Shown here: positions 63,896-64,000 of the stretch, one piece after another | Numbering within the stretch: the first letter of the stretch is position 1 | Layout of the letters: each line of letters opens with the position of its first letter | DNA from: Gerris lacustris | Taxonomy: Eukaryota > Arthropoda > Insecta > Hemiptera > Gerridae | Direction of reading: 5' to 3' | Assembly: GCA_951217055.1 (NCBI GenBank) | Contig: OX578277.1 | Span: 9,927,389 to 9,991,388, forward strand | DNA: 64,000 nucleotides | Notes under the pieces: model-generated | Database searches by the model: none | What the model was told of the DNA's origin: nothing | The model's input: the letters and a program-made list of their open reading frames with translations, nothing else | Translations under genes and position numbers: made by a program

Positions 63896-64000
63896 CGAAA
63901 GAATTGTCATCAATTCTCAAGGACACCTTAACAACTCAACTGTCCCGTAAGACTTCTCGACAACTGTTAATCGATAAATTCTAACAAGTTGTCTATTTTA
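63896..64000 (-). other. Possible first exon (splice donor) at window edge
   Basis: On the minus strand the sequence up to 63,896 ends TTCTTTCG|GTAAGC, a consensus donor, and is less AT-rich than its surroundings and unique in the window. A late ATG (about 63,910) would leave phase 0, the phase needed by the exon at 57,684-57,789. It could be a 5' UTR/first exon of the same gene, but there is no direct evidence. Confidence 0.2.

Overview
This window looks like one piece of a large, AT-rich insect genome, probably hemipteran; that order-level guess is weak and rests on general repeat character. Nothing here is prokaryotic: there are no operons and no long open genes apart from transposon ORFs. 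Most of the sequence is transposable elements, their non-autonomous derivatives, tandem satellites and (TA)n arrays, often nested. The only host protein-coding sequence I can defend is three well-spliced exons of one minus-strand gene at 57,684-57,789, 50,484-50,734 and 46,917-47,063. Phases match at every junction (0, then 1, then 0, then 0), and together they encode 168 residues of a Ser/Gly-rich segment with R-x-R-S-x-S sites. The segment resembles the N-terminal extension of long insect AMPK gamma (SNF4Agamma) isoforms; that name is tentative because the CBS domains lie outside the window.

Layout. 1-5,400: a 140-bp satellite, old repeats, a hAT transposase tail and the first copy of an abundant hairpin-ended, B-box-bearing repeat (family S). 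5,400-20,240: (TA)n arrays, more S copies, several other MITE-like families (R2-R6) and a Tigger/pogo-like element carrying an inserted 62-bp hairpin. 20,490-21,430: a 68-71-bp minisatellite with a duplicated 348-bp higher-order unit. 22,500-23,350: a repeat containing a possible Crypton-type first exon. 23,546-27,068: three hAT elements nested one inside another, the outer two with exact 8-bp target duplications. 28,230-31,090: a 5'-truncated Jockey-type LINE with an uninterrupted EN-RT frame, poly(A) tail and target duplication. 31,100-35,060: AT-rich, fairly repeat-poor DNA containing a textbook Inr+DPE core promoter on the minus strand near 34,409. 35,060-40,350: MITEs, a second Tigger-like element and a dead mariner. 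40,350-43,800: an old two-ORF Jockey-type LINE.

43,850-46,750: repeats, a 1,045-bp piggyBac-like element inserted at TTAA, and a 149-bp satellite. 46,900-57,800: the host gene, with introns holding a 130-bp satellite (17 units in two orientations), an RNase H-type LINE fragment, and a 3-bp-TSD MITE. 56,100-58,470: foldback elements around the most upstream exon. 59,250-63,120: a degenerate S copy, then a palindromic mariner relative that was itself hit by two oppositely oriented 3-bp-TSD (Harbinger-like) elements and by a 469-bp foldback. The right edge may contain a first exon ending in a consensus splice donor.

Themes worth following: a hammerhead-ribozyme-like core shared by the 130-bp satellite, the 60.3-60.7-kb foldback and a dispersed relic; satellites that appear to have grown from LINE 3' ends; and an internal promoter in the same orientation as the host gene, which could be an alternative start for it.
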